The notes under the pieces were generated by a model, which saw nothing but the letters and a program-made list of their open reading frames with translations, was not told the origin of the DNA and searched no databases. Below, piece after piece: positions 10,422 through 19,772 of a stretch of DNA of 64,000 bases. The stretch spans positions 62,001 to 126,000 of the forward strand of contig CANQGG010000001.1 of assembly GCA_947601655.1 (NCBI GenBank), given 5' to 3'. This DNA comes from an uncultured Akkermansia sp. (lineage in GTDB: Bacteria; Verrucomicrobiota; Verrucomicrobiia; Verrucomicrobiales; Akkermansiaceae). How positions within the stretch are numbered: the stretch's first letter is position 1; the number at the start of each line of letters is the position of its first letter. The position numbers and the translations under genes are program-made.

Positions 10422-11963
10422 ATGATGAGAAAGTATGCAGATGAGCTTGTGCGCTACGGTGAAATGGGAATTTCCCTTGATTTTTCAAAGATTGATGTTC
10501 CCGTACCTCTGAGGACGCGGCTTGCTCCTGCAGTGGAGCAGGCATTTGCCGATATGGCAGCTCTGGAGGGCGGTGCCATCTCCAATCCGGATGAGAATCG
10601 CATGGTGGGACATTACTGGTTGCGCAACAGCTCTCTCGCTCCTACACCGGAGCTCAAGGCGAAAGTCGATGAGCCTTATATTGCCATGAAAGCCTTTGCG
10701 GCGGACGTGCTCAGCGGGCGAACCCTTGCTCCGAGTGGGGAAACTTTCAGCGATTGCCTCGTCATCGGTATCGGTGGCTCAGCCCTTGGACCTGAGCTTG
10801 TCGCGGATGCCCTGCCGGCGCACGGACTGAGGATGCACTTTCTGGACAACACGGACCCCGATGGCATGCAGCGTGTCCTGGTAAACCTGCCTGTTTCGCG
10901 AACATTGGTAGTAGTGATTTCTAAGAGCGGCGGCACTCCGGAAACGCGCAACGGTATGGTTTGTGCGCAGGAGTTTTTCCGCGCGGCTGGTTTCACGTTC
11001 GCCCGCCACGCCGTAGCAATCACCGGAGTTGGTTCTCATCTGGACAAGGTAGCGGCAGAAGAGGGGTGGATTACCCGCTTCCCCATGGAGGATTGGGTGG
11101 GTGGTCGCACCTCTGAGACCTCCATCGTGGGTCTGCTTCCGGCGGCGTTGCAGGGGGCGGACACAGACGCTCTGCTGCGCGGTGCAGCGGAGATGGATGC
11201 ACGCACTCGCAAGCCGGATGCTGCCGCAAATGCCGCCATGCGCCTGGCTCTTGCGTGGTATGCGGCTGGCGAAGGACACGGTAAGCGAGATATGGTTGTT
11301 TTGCCCTACAAAGACAGCCTTGTGCTTTTCTCCAAGTATCTGCAACAGCTCATTATGGAATCCCTCGGTAAGGAGCTGGATCTGGATGGTAATGTCGTCA
11401 ATCAGGGTATTTCGGTGTATGGCAATAAGGGATCTACTGATCAGCACGCTTACGTACAGCAGCTGCGCGACGGCCTCAGCAATTTCTTCGTCACCTTTAT
11501 TGAGGTACGCCGGTGTGCGTCCGACTCCGTAGAGGTTGAGCCCGGCTTCACCGCAGGGGATTATTTGCAGGGCTTCCTGCGTGGTACCCGCAAAGCGTTG
11601 GCTGAAAACGGGCGCCCTAGTATTACCATCTCCATCCCGCAGGTAGATGCCTTTTATCTTGGCGCGCTTATTGCTCTCTTTGAGCGTACCGTAGGTTTTT
11701 ACGCCTCTCTTGTGCACATCAATGCGTATCATCAGCCCGGGGTTCAGGCCGGAAAGAAGGCCGCCGGCGCTTTCCTCAAACTGCTGGCGCAGGTGCGCGG
11801 CGCTCTGGGGGATGAGGCCGCCACTGCTGCACAGCTTGCAGAAAGTTTACAGACAGACGAAGAGGATACCTACCATGCGCTTGTGCATCTGGCGGAGTCC
11901 GGCAAAGCGCGGTGGACCCAGGCAGCCGCGGCAGATCAGGATACCTTCTGCGCGGTGCGTTGA
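10422..11963 (+). CDS. pgi: Glucose-6-phosphate isomerase
   Basis: [56 protein letters not shown]. Confidence 0.93.
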   Translation: MMRKYADELVRYGEMGISLDFSKIDVPVPLRTRLAPAVEQAFADMAALEGGAISNPDENRMVGHYWLRNSSLAPTPELKAKVDEPYIAMKAFAADVLSGRTLAPSGETFSDCLVIGIGGSALGPELVADALPAHGLRMHFLDNTDPDGMQRVLVNLPVSRTLVVVISKSGGTPETRNGMVCAQEFFRAAGFTFARHAVAITGVGSHLDKVAAEEGWITRFPMEDWVGGRTSETSIVGLLPAALQGADTDALLRGAAEMDARTRKPDAAANAAMRLALAWYAAGEGHGKRDMVVLPYKDSLVLFSKYLQQLIMESLGKELDLDGNVVNQGISVYGNKGSTDQHAYVQQLRDGLSNFFVTFIEVRRCASDSVEVEPGFTAGDYLQGFLRGTRKALAENGRPSITISIPQVDAFYLGALIALFERTVGFYASLVHINAYHQPGVQAGKKAAGAFLKLLAQVRGALGDEAATAAQLAESLQTDEEDTYHALVHLAESGKARWTQAAAADQDTFCAVR

Positions 11964-11989
11964 AGCTCTTTTTTAACGAGGCACGCTCC

Positions 11990-12499
11990 ATGATGCTTCG
12001 AAACGTTTTTCTGCAATTTTTGAGTCTTGGGGTGTGTATCCTCTTGCTTGGCGGTATATTTTACGGCTTTGAAAATCTGTTTTTTGCGCCGCGAAGGGCA
12101 CCGCTCTGTGTGCAACAAAATCTGCCGAAGGATCATATCTGTCCACAGGAACTGGTGGACCACTGGCGAGATCCCCGTGATCCTTCCCGCTACAAAGTCG
12201 TGTGGGTAGACGCGCGGAGTGAGAGTGACTATGAACTCAACCACCTTTTACGTCAGGGAGATCGCATTTTCCCCATCCGGCCCGGCACAGATCTGCCACG
12301 TTTGTTGGATGCTGCCATTGAACGCCTCATCCAGGCAGAGCAAAATAACGAATGCATCGTCGTTTTCTGCACAGCTTCCTGCACTTCCTCGGAAGAAGTG
12401 GCCAACGAGTTACGCCACACCGACCTCATTACTGCTCCCATATTTGTGCTGGAAGGTGGCTGGAGCGCCCTGCAGAAGATGCCCTACCTCCAGGATTAG
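11990..12499 (+). CDS. Membrane-anchored rhodanese-like domain protein
   Basis: N-terminal TM then VVWVDARSESDYELNH...ECIVVFCTASCTSSEEVANELR...VLEGGWSAL. Confidence 0.75.
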   Translation: MMLRNVFLQFLSLGVCILLLGGIFYGFENLFFAPRRAPLCVQQNLPKDHICPQELVDHWRDPRDPSRYKVVWVDARSESDYELNHLLRQGDRIFPIRPGTDLPRLLDAAIERLIQAEQNNECIVVFCTASCTSSEEVANELRHTDLITAPIFVLEGGWSALQKMPYLQD

Positions 12500-12628
12500 C
12501 CAACCGTATGAACGACACCGCCGTCCATATGCCCTTCCCTTCGGCATAGCAAATACGTTAGTTTCATGTAGTAAGTGGTTGATTTTATTGTGATCGCAAT
12601 GCCGCAAAAGTATCACCTTACTCTATTA

Positions 12629-12670
12629 GTTAATCCGAGGTGGTATAATTTGAACAGTTGAAAGGGAGAG
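12629..12670. repeat. Direct repeat copy A flanking the ankyrin island
   Basis: GTTAATCCGAGGTGGTATAATTTGAACAGTTGAAAGGGAGAG; near-copy at 19516-19556. Confidence 0.6.
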
Positions 12671-12866
12671 CCTTTTCCCCGTTTTAAGCGACCCTTCGGT
12701 GACTTTATTGTTGAGGCATTGCGGGGGCATTGTCTGCGTCGTGTTGCATTTAATTTTGCAATCCACAAACACCACGCAAGCCGAAGATTTCGCTTGCCCC
12801 ATGTTAAAAAGACTGATAAGATGCCCGAGGTTCTGTAACAAATAGCCATGCATCACATCGCCGTTA

Positions 12867-12875
12867 CCCCCCCCC
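12867..12875 (+). repeat. Poly-C(9) homopolymer in the 5' end of ankyrin gene 1
   Basis: ATGCATCACATCGCCGTTA-CCCCCCCCC-GTTTCTG counted directly. Confidence 0.9.
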
Positions 12876-12945
12876 GTTTCTGTTATTAGCTTATTGTAAG
12901 CGTTTTATAGATTTTTCTCTCACCTGCGTCCTGTTTTGTCTTGGC

Positions 12946-15900
12946 GTGGTGAGCGGGCAGGAAAAAGAAGCGGCAATGCCCGCAGCGCAGCAGGGGGTGG
13001 AGCTGCTCTTCCCGTCAGGCACGGGGAAGCACGCGAAAGGCGCCAAGCTCAGCAAGGAAGAAAAACTTGCCAATGCCCTGCTCAAGAAACTGAAAGCCAT
13101 CGAAAAGGGAGGGAACGTCAATGCCGCAGACAAGCGCGGACAGACCGCCCTCATGCACGCCGCGGCGGCGAATAACCGCCTCGCCGTCTGCTGGCTCATA
13201 GCCAAAGGAGCGAATGCCACCATCAAGAGCTTAAAGGGAGAAAAAGCGGCGGAGTTAACAAAGGACAAAAGCCTGCAGGCTTTCCTAGAAGCATGCAGCG
13301 TGGACAGACGTTCGCTCTCAGACAAAGAAAAGAAGGAGCTGCAAGATGCCGGATTCACAAAGGAAAATACTTACGGAACAGAAAATGTAGACAGGGACGA
13401 GGGAGAAGAACTCAAACTGGCTACACAACTTCTCAGACTCGGCTGCAAAGAAGAGAATCTTCATCATTTCGGATACCCTTCATCGGATCCATTATATGCA
13501 ACCTTGTTCTCACGACATGGGTATGAACTCAACAAGGCAGGAGAGGAAATGGATTGGCAAAAGCCCGAAGTGTTGCGGCTTCTGCTGGCGCTGGGAATCA
13601 AAATGGGCAAGGGTGACGCGTTGTCGCAAGCGAAGGTTGCCATGCTACTGGACGATGCGCAAACCTTGCATAAAATAGTAGAAGAGCACCCTGACTGTGC
13701 GACAAATCGTGGTTTGGCGAGCAAAATCATTGCCTATCTCGGCGCGCCGGAGACGCTTCAGGTACTCATTGATGCGGGACTTGACCCAAAGGTCTCATGG
13801 GATTACGTTTACAAAAATTCGACAGAGAGTTTCATTCAAATCTTGCTTTATGGAAGGCGCCGCAGCGCAGCAGGAATCCGAGCGCTGGCGGCCGCAGGAG
13901 CGCCCCTTCCCATACTTAGTGAACATAAGAATTTGCTTAGCCGTGATTTGGAGGATAACGAATACGATCCTGAAATGGTCGATGCTCTCATTGAAGCTGG
14001 GGTAGATGTCAATGCCGTAGGAAGTGGTCAAAAAACGCAACGTGGTACATACAGTGGCGTTCCTCCGCTCATCGCAGCAATAAGAAAAGGAAACGGCGGA
14101 GAAAAAGCGGTAAAGCAGCTGATGGACAAAGGGGCAAAAGTAGACTCGCGAATGCTGGCCCCGGGAACAAGAGACGACGGCCGAACTGCTCTGCAGTTTG
14201 CTCTTATCTGGGGGGAAACCTCTGTGGCACGCCTTCTCATCGAAAGAGGTGCCGATGTCAATGCCAAGGATTCATCCGGGATAGATGTTATTCACTGCGC
14301 TTTGCATAGCTCTTACACTCCTGAAAACGGAGAAAAGGGAGAAGCTGATTTCTTATCTGTGGTAGAACGCCTGCTCAAGGCGGGGGCAGACGTGCCCAAG
14401 AACATCCTCGCTGAGGGGGGGGTGAGATCGGGAATGTCTCCTGGCGGGCGGGAGAAGCTGGCCCTTATGCTGCTTGACGCCGGCGCCGATCCATTGGCAA
14501 AAGATAAAGATGGATGGACCAGCCTCATGAGCAACGGCATTTTGGGGCCCAAGATTGCTAAGCGCCTGCTGGATGCCGGAGTGGATCCGACCGTGAAATG
14601 CGGAGAGAAAGAGGACTCCAAGGTCTCCGCCATGAGTCGCGCTATGAAGGAAGGAGCGGTGGAGGTCGTGAAGCTGCTCAAGGAAAAGGGAATCGACCCC
14701 GGAGAACTTTGGGTCGTGGATCCGGAGGAAATCGAACCGCTGCTCGAGCTCGGCGCCCGCATTCCGGAAGACATGACAGATCGTCTCATGTCCGATTTCA
14801 AATGGGTAGGTCATTTCCAGTATCCCGCCAGGTCCTGTGAGGACTATGTCAAGATCATCCAAATCCTCAAGCAGCACGGTTTCAAACCTGAGCTGATGGC
14901 GTGGGCAAAAAAAGACCACAGTAACGAGAGCTATATCGGGAGCGAAGCTGATTTTTTTCGTGCGTTTTTCAAAACGGGTTCGAATCCGAATGAAACGGAC
15001 GAAAACGGCAACTCTCTCCTCGCCAACTTTGCTTCCTCTACAGAATCTGCATGGAGGGTTGCCAACGTGCTGTCCGCTTTTATTGAAGCAGGAGTCGATG
15101 TGAATAAGCCAATCAACCGGAATGGGCAGACCCCGCTTTTCTACGCAAGGGATGCGGAAACGATTGCCCAGCTCCTCCGCGCCGGCGCCGATGCACGCGT
15201 GTGCGATGCTAAGGGAAGAACGCCTCTCTTTCCTTGCCACTTTAGCCGAGACGTTGATGCAGAGCGTCTTCTCATGCAACGAGGCGTCCGCATCAACGCA
15301 CAGGACAACGAGGGCAACACGGTCCTCATGATGGCCGTGACAGGGAGTAGTAGCAGCGTTCAAGCTCTCCTGGACGCCGGGGCGGACCCGAACATCAAGA
15401 ATAAAGCGGGTAAGACCGCCTTGCAGATCGCTCAGGAGAATGTGAGTAAATACTACCGGAATGAAATTGTGAAGTCCCTCAAGAAGCACGGCGCTAAGGA
15501 GGAAAAGGTCGACCCCAACGCGAAAGATAAGGAGGGACGCACGGCGCTGATGCAGGCTGCTCTCGACCCCGACGGTCTCGACCGCCTCAAGGAATGCATC
15601 GCCCAAAAAGGGGATGTGAACGCACGCGACAACAAAGGATGTACTGCCCTGCGCCTGCTCTTTGGGCAGGATGGCGATATCAACAGTCGCGTGTCGGAAC
15701 TTCTCAACGCCAAAGCCGATGTCAATCTCGGCGATTCCAACGACTTCACCCCACTCATGGTCGCCGCCTGCTACAAAGATACCGCCAAGCGCCGCTTCCG
15801 CGTGCAGCGTCTCATCAATGCCAAGGTTAATGTCAATGCTGCAGGAAAAGCGGGGAACACGGCTGCCATGCACCTGCTGCTCCACTATGATGACCCGGAC

Positions 15901-16053
15901 ACGCTGCGCATGCTGTTGGACGCCGGAGCGAAGCCGGACCACAAAAACGGCGAAGGCAAGACCATGCTCGACATAGCTTCGGAGAACCACCGCAACGCCT
16001 GCATCAAGCTGTTGAACGAGCGTTTCCCCGCTTCCTCCCCCGGCCACAAGTGA
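12946..16053 (+). CDS. Ankyrin-repeat protein 1 (ORF as sequenced; probable true start ATG 12848 upstream of the C9 tract, out of frame here)
   Basis: Many ankyrin consensus repeats (e.g. DKRGQTALMHAAAANNRLAVCWLIAKGA, NEGNTVLMMAVTGSSSSVQALLDAGADPNIKNKAGKTAL). Confidence 0.88.
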   Translation: MVSGQEKEAAMPAAQQGVELLFPSGTGKHAKGAKLSKEEKLANALLKKLKAIEKGGNVNAADKRGQTALMHAAAANNRLAVCWLIAKGANATIKSLKGEKAAELTKDKSLQAFLEACSVDRRSLSDKEKKELQDAGFTKENTYGTENVDRDEGEELKLATQLLRLGCKEENLHHFGYPSSDPLYATLFSRHGYELNKAGEEMDWQKPEVLRLLLALGIKMGKGDALSQAKVAMLLDDAQTLHKIVEEHPDCATNRGLASKIIAYLGAPETLQVLIDAGLDPKVSWDYVYKNSTESFIQILLYGRRRSAAGIRALAAAGAPLPILSEHKNLLSRDLEDNEYDPEMVDALIEAGVDVNAVGSGQKTQRGTYSGVPPLIAAIRKGNGGEKAVKQLMDKGAKVDSRMLAPGTRDDGRTALQFALIWGETSVARLLIERGADVNAKDSSGIDVIHCALHSSYTPENGEKGEADFLSVVERLLKAGADVPKNILAEGGVRSGMSPGGREKLALMLLDAGADPLAKDKDGWTSLMSNGILGPKIAKRLLDAGVDPTVKCGEKEDSKVSAMSRAMKEGAVEVVKLLKEKGIDPGELWVVDPEEIEPLLELGARIPEDMTDRLMSDFKWVGHFQYPARSCEDYVKIIQILKQHGFKPELMAWAKKDHSNESYIGSEADFFRAFFKTGSNPNETDENGNSLLANFASSTESAWRVANVLSAFIEAGVDVNKPINRNGQTPLFYARDAETIAQLLRAGADARVCDAKGRTPLFPCHFSRDVDAERLLMQRGVRINAQDNEGNTVLMMAVTGSSSSVQALLDAGADPNIKNKAGKTALQIAQENVSKYYRNEIVKSLKKHGAKEEKVDPNAKDKEGRTALMQAALDPDGLDRLKECIAQKGDVNARDNKGCTALRLLFGQDGDINSRVSELLNAKADVNLGDSNDFTPLMVAACYKDTAKRRFRVQRLINAKVNVNAAGKAGNTAAMHLLLHYDDPDTLRMLLDAGAKPDHKNGEGKTMLDIASENHRNACIKLLNERFPASSPGHK

Positions 16054-16128
16054 TGGCCCATTATCGGAGGCGCATTACTCGTTCTCCTCATCGGCTGCGT
16101 TGGTCTCCGCCCACGCCGCAGAAAATAA
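16054..16128 (+). other. In-frame post-stop extension encoding a hydrophobic segment and basic tail
   Basis: After TGA (16051-16053) the same frame reads WPIIGGALLVLLIGCVGLRPRRRK* ending at TAA 16126-16128. Confidence 0.65.
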
Positions 16129-16225
16129 GAGACGCAAATCTTGTTTGATCTTGCTTTTCCTTCTGTAACAGATATACTGCGCATAGTTTCACACGTTTCC
16201 TTCATGAATATGCACATCGCCGCTA

Positions 16226-16234
16226 CCCCCCCCC
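16226..16234 (+). repeat. Poly-C(9) homopolymer in the 5' end of ankyrin gene 2
   Basis: ATGAATATGCACATCGCCGCTA-CCCCCCCCC-GTTTTTG counted directly. Confidence 0.9.
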
Positions 16235-16238
16235 GTTT

Positions 16239-18995
16239 TTGTTATTGGCTTATTGTAAGTGTTTTATAATTCTTGTCCTGACAAGCATACTGATACTCGC
16301 CGGGGCGACGGGAGCGAAGGAAGAGGCGACAAAGCAGGACGCGCTGCAGCAGGGGGTGGAGCTGCTCTTTCCAATCGGCACGGGAAAGCAGGAGAAAGGG
16401 GTAAAGCTCAGCAAGGAGCAAAAGAAAGCGGCATCCCTGCTCAAGAAGCTGAAAGCCATCGAAAAGGGCGGCAACGTAAATGCTGTGGACAAGTTCGGGC
16501 AGACCGCCCTCATGTATGCCGCGGCACAGGACAACCAACTCGCCATCTGCTGGCTTATTGCCAAAGGCGCGGATGTAACACTCAAAAGCGAAAAGGGGAA
16601 GAAGGCGGAAGATTTGCTGAACCAATACCGCGAGAGACAAGGAAAAGAATACGAATCAAATTGGAGCGGCGCCCTACTCCACGCGTGTGAAGCGAAGCCA
16701 CTGACCTCGGAGGAAAAGCAACGCATCGGAAGTCCGGACGCGGCAGCTATTATTGCCGCGTTCCGAGGCTCTTTTCCCTATGACAAGAGCTTCCCCAAAG
16801 CGGTTCAAATGTTACAAAGCGTCGACTCACTGAAGAATGTGCCATTGAACATCACTCCCCAAGGCCAAGCAGGAGCGGTTTCATGCATGATAGCGTTGAT
16901 GGTACGGAAAGGAGTGAACCTGAAAACGGACGTGGCAGCCAACAGCCCACTTCTGGATGGGAAAATCTATGCTGATGAAAGAGACAATCTGCGGCTCGCC
17001 ATCAGCCTGGGACTTGACCCAAGGCCGCAGGAAATGGAACCGAAGAGTCTCATGCGCTACGCGTTGCTGATGAATAATAACGAACTACTCAAGCAGTGCA
17101 TCGAAAAGAATCCAGAGTTGGCAAATGATGAGCAATTGCTCGACTTCCCCTTTTCGGCAAAGACGGCATCCATGCTGCTCAAGATGGGCAAGCTCGACCT
17201 CACGAATCAAACGACTGTGGAGAAAGTGACCCATCAAACCCTGTATGCCGGGGATGCGGAGAAACTGCGCATTTTGCTCAAAGCGGGGCTGAATATTGAC
17301 AAGAACAAAATGCTCCAGGAGGCAATAACGAGTCATGTTCGTGACTGCGCCGGAGTCATTCCGGCTCTTCTCGAAGCCGGGGCTGACCCGAACATGACAA
17401 GCTACGGCGAACCCGTCCTCTTCCTCGCTGCACGTGAGAATCTGATGGTCGCCTGCGAGCAACTCCTCGATAAGGGGGCGCGGCTGAAAGATGAAGACGG
17501 AAACAGCCTCCTGCATGCCATAGCCCTCTCTCAATTTCGCACGAAAGACAAAAAAGATATCGAGCTGTACGCGAAGCTCGTGAAACGCTGCATCGACGCC
17601 GGTATCGACGTGAATTCGCCCTATACAAACGACAAGCGGGTGAACCCCGAACCACCGCTGAACTACATCCTGGGGCTGAGAGACGTACAAATGGCCAGCC
17701 CTGACAAGCTCAGCCCGGAAGCAGGCAAAGCGGCGCTCACCGTCGTGCAGATGCTCTTGAAAGCAGGAGCAAAAGTGAGCGAAGACGCTCTGACGTCTCT
17801 TGACTGTGTGCATTACCCGGTTGACGTCGCCGAAGAGCTGGCTCTCCTCCTGATCGACCACGGTGCGAACGCGAACGATGAGCGCTCGCTGATTCACTGC
17901 GGTGGACTGGGCAAACGTATTGCCCGGCGCCTTCTGGACGCAGGCCTTAAGGTGGAAGGAAAAGACTTCCCGCTCAACTCACTGCCCATGACCGCTGAAG
18001 CGGCTGAGGTATTCATTCAAGCCGGAGCCCGTGTACCGAAGGATATTTTCACCAAGATGCTGGAGTGGACCGATGGGACGGGCATCTACAACACCCCCGA
18101 CGTGGAAGAACTGAAAAAACTCGTTCACGTCTTTGCGGATGCCGGCGCCGACCTTCAACACGCCCTCATCCAGAAATATAAAGGCATGAGCTATCAGGGG
18201 CACTACGTTCTCAAGGTGCTTCTCGAGAGTGGGGCAGACCCTAACGCAACCGATGAACAGGGCAACAGCGCCCTCATGCTCTTTATCGCCTCTACTACTG
18301 TAGAAGACGTCGCCGCCTTCCTCGATGCCGGGGCGGACGTGTCACACAAAAACAAAGCCGGCAAATCCGTCCTACAACTTGCAAAAGAAAAGAAGCAGGG
18401 AGATGAGATCATCAAACTCCTCAAGGAGCACGGCGCTAAGGAGGAAGAGGTCGACCCCAATGCGAAGGATAAAGAGGGACGCACCCCGCTGATACGGGCT
18501 GCTCTCGACCCCGACGGTCTCGACCGCCTCAAGGAATGCATCGCCCAAAAAGGGGATGTGAACGCACGGGACAACAAAGGATGTACTGCCCTGCGCCTGC
18601 TCTTTGGGCAGGATGGCGATATCAACAGTCGCGTGTCGGAACTCCTCAACGCCAAAGCCGATGTCAATCTCGGCGATTCCAACGGCTTCACCCCTCTCAT
18701 GACTGCCGCCTGCTACAAAGATGCCGCCAAGCGTCGCTTCCGCGTGCAGCGTCTCATCAATGCCAGGGCCAATGTCAATGCCGCAGCAAAAATGGGGAAT
18801 ACGGCTGCCATGCACCTGCTGCTCCACTATGATGACCCGGACACGCTGCGCATGCTGCTGGACGCCGGAGCGAAGCCGGATCACAAAAACGGCGAAGGCA
18901 AGACCATGCTCGACATAGCTTCGGAGAACCACCGCAACGCCTGCATCAAACTGTTGAACGAGCGTTTCCCCGCCTCCTCCCCCGGCCATCAGTGA
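16239..18995 (+). CDS. Ankyrin-repeat protein 2 (ORF starts at TTG; probable true start ATG 16204/16210 upstream of the C9 tract, out of frame here)
   Basis: Ankyrin consensus repeats; N- and C-terminal regions near-identical to ankyrin protein 1. Confidence 0.88.
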   Translation: MLLAYCKCFIILVLTSILILAGATGAKEEATKQDALQQGVELLFPIGTGKQEKGVKLSKEQKKAASLLKKLKAIEKGGNVNAVDKFGQTALMYAAAQDNQLAICWLIAKGADVTLKSEKGKKAEDLLNQYRERQGKEYESNWSGALLHACEAKPLTSEEKQRIGSPDAAAIIAAFRGSFPYDKSFPKAVQMLQSVDSLKNVPLNITPQGQAGAVSCMIALMVRKGVNLKTDVAANSPLLDGKIYADERDNLRLAISLGLDPRPQEMEPKSLMRYALLMNNNELLKQCIEKNPELANDEQLLDFPFSAKTASMLLKMGKLDLTNQTTVEKVTHQTLYAGDAEKLRILLKAGLNIDKNKMLQEAITSHVRDCAGVIPALLEAGADPNMTSYGEPVLFLAARENLMVACEQLLDKGARLKDEDGNSLLHAIALSQFRTKDKKDIELYAKLVKRCIDAGIDVNSPYTNDKRVNPEPPLNYILGLRDVQMASPDKLSPEAGKAALTVVQMLLKAGAKVSEDALTSLDCVHYPVDVAEELALLLIDHGANANDERSLIHCGGLGKRIARRLLDAGLKVEGKDFPLNSLPMTAEAAEVFIQAGARVPKDIFTKMLEWTDGTGIYNTPDVEELKKLVHVFADAGADLQHALIQKYKGMSYQGHYVLKVLLESGADPNATDEQGNSALMLFIASTTVEDVAAFLDAGADVSHKNKAGKSVLQLAKEKKQGDEIIKLLKEHGAKEEEVDPNAKDKEGRTPLIRAALDPDGLDRLKECIAQKGDVNARDNKGCTALRLLFGQDGDINSRVSELLNAKADVNLGDSNGFTPLMTAACYKDAAKRRFRVQRLINARANVNAAAKMGNTAAMHLLLHYDDPDTLRMLLDAGAKPDHKNGEGKTMLDIASENHRNACIKLLNERFPASSPGHQ

Positions 18996-19025
18996 TGGTA
19001 CTCATCAAGTCCACTCTCTGATCAA

Positions 19026-19445
19026 GGCAAACGCATTTGAGAGAAGTGAAGCAACAGAGAACATCGTGTCATGTACCATGTACCGATGGACCATGTACCA
19101 TGTTGGAATTTAGCGTGCTACGCACGAAGCTGCGAAGCGAGAGCAAGCCGAATTTCTGAACCGATGCGGTTTGGAGACCGGAAAGGCTTTGAGATGGACC
19201 ATGGACCCTTTCATGTACCATGTGAGAAATTTGGCGATCTCTGCTCGCGAAGCTGCGAAGCAGGAGCTAAGGCGATTTTTTGAACCGACGCGCTTTTGGG
19301 AGCGGAAAGGTTTTGAGATGTACCATGTACCGATGGACCATGGACCATGTTGGAATTTAGCGCGCTACGCGCGAAGCTGCGAAGCGAGAGCAAGCCGAAT
19401 TTCTGAATCAACGCAGTTTTGTGCCCGGAAGAGTTTTGGATAAGC
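19026..19445. repeat. Dispersed intergenic repeat array (~125-bp units, about three)
   Basis: Recurring CATGTACCATGTACCGATGGACCATG...GGAATTTAGCGxGCTACGCxCGAAGCTGCGAAGCGAGAGCAAGCCGAATTTCTGAA; related sequence at 48103-48480 in the opposite sense. Confidence 0.75.
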
Positions 19446-19515
19446 TGAGCCGTCTTGCAGCCCTGATGATGCAAAAAAACTACGCAACGCGCGCATTATC
19501 AATACATGGTACACT

Positions 19516-19556
19516 ATTAATCCGAGATGGTATAATCTGAAGAGTTGAGAGGGAAA
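19516..19556. repeat. Direct repeat copy B flanking the ankyrin island
   Basis: ATTAATCCGAGATGGTATAATCTGAAGAGTTGAGAGGGAAA matches 12629-12670. Confidence 0.6.
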
Positions 19557-19772
19557 TCTTCAACAGGACTCCTCGGACATAACGAGCGGATCCTCAAAAG
19601 AGGCTCCATGCGGAAACGTTCATCACGGTACTCTATTTCAGTCCAAACAATAATCTCCTCGCTCTCTCTTCCCTCGTTCGGTACACTCTTTTTTGTCCGA
19701 TTGCCTCATTCCTATAAGTCTGAAAAAAGGATGGTCTTTCCCCAAAAATATGCTAGAATGGGGCGCATCCGC

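Noticed and set aside
10779-11732. 317-aa minus-strand ORF opposite pgi
   Set aside because: Overlaps unambiguous Pgi coding sequence; low-quality translation
12680-12840. Possible transposase remnant upstream of ankyrin gene 1
   Set aside because: Frames translate to short peptides with no recognisable transposase motif
14353-16047. 564-aa minus-strand ORF antisense to ankyrin gene 1 (and 18372-18989 antisense to gene 2)
   Set aside because: Mirror of strongly coding ankyrin repeats; no recognisable domain; explained by codon bias on the opposite strand
19071-19474. Short ORFs (MYHVPMDHVPCW...) in the 19 kb repeat array
   Set aside because: Generated by repeated ATGTACC/ATGGACC motifs; non-coding repeat is the better explanation
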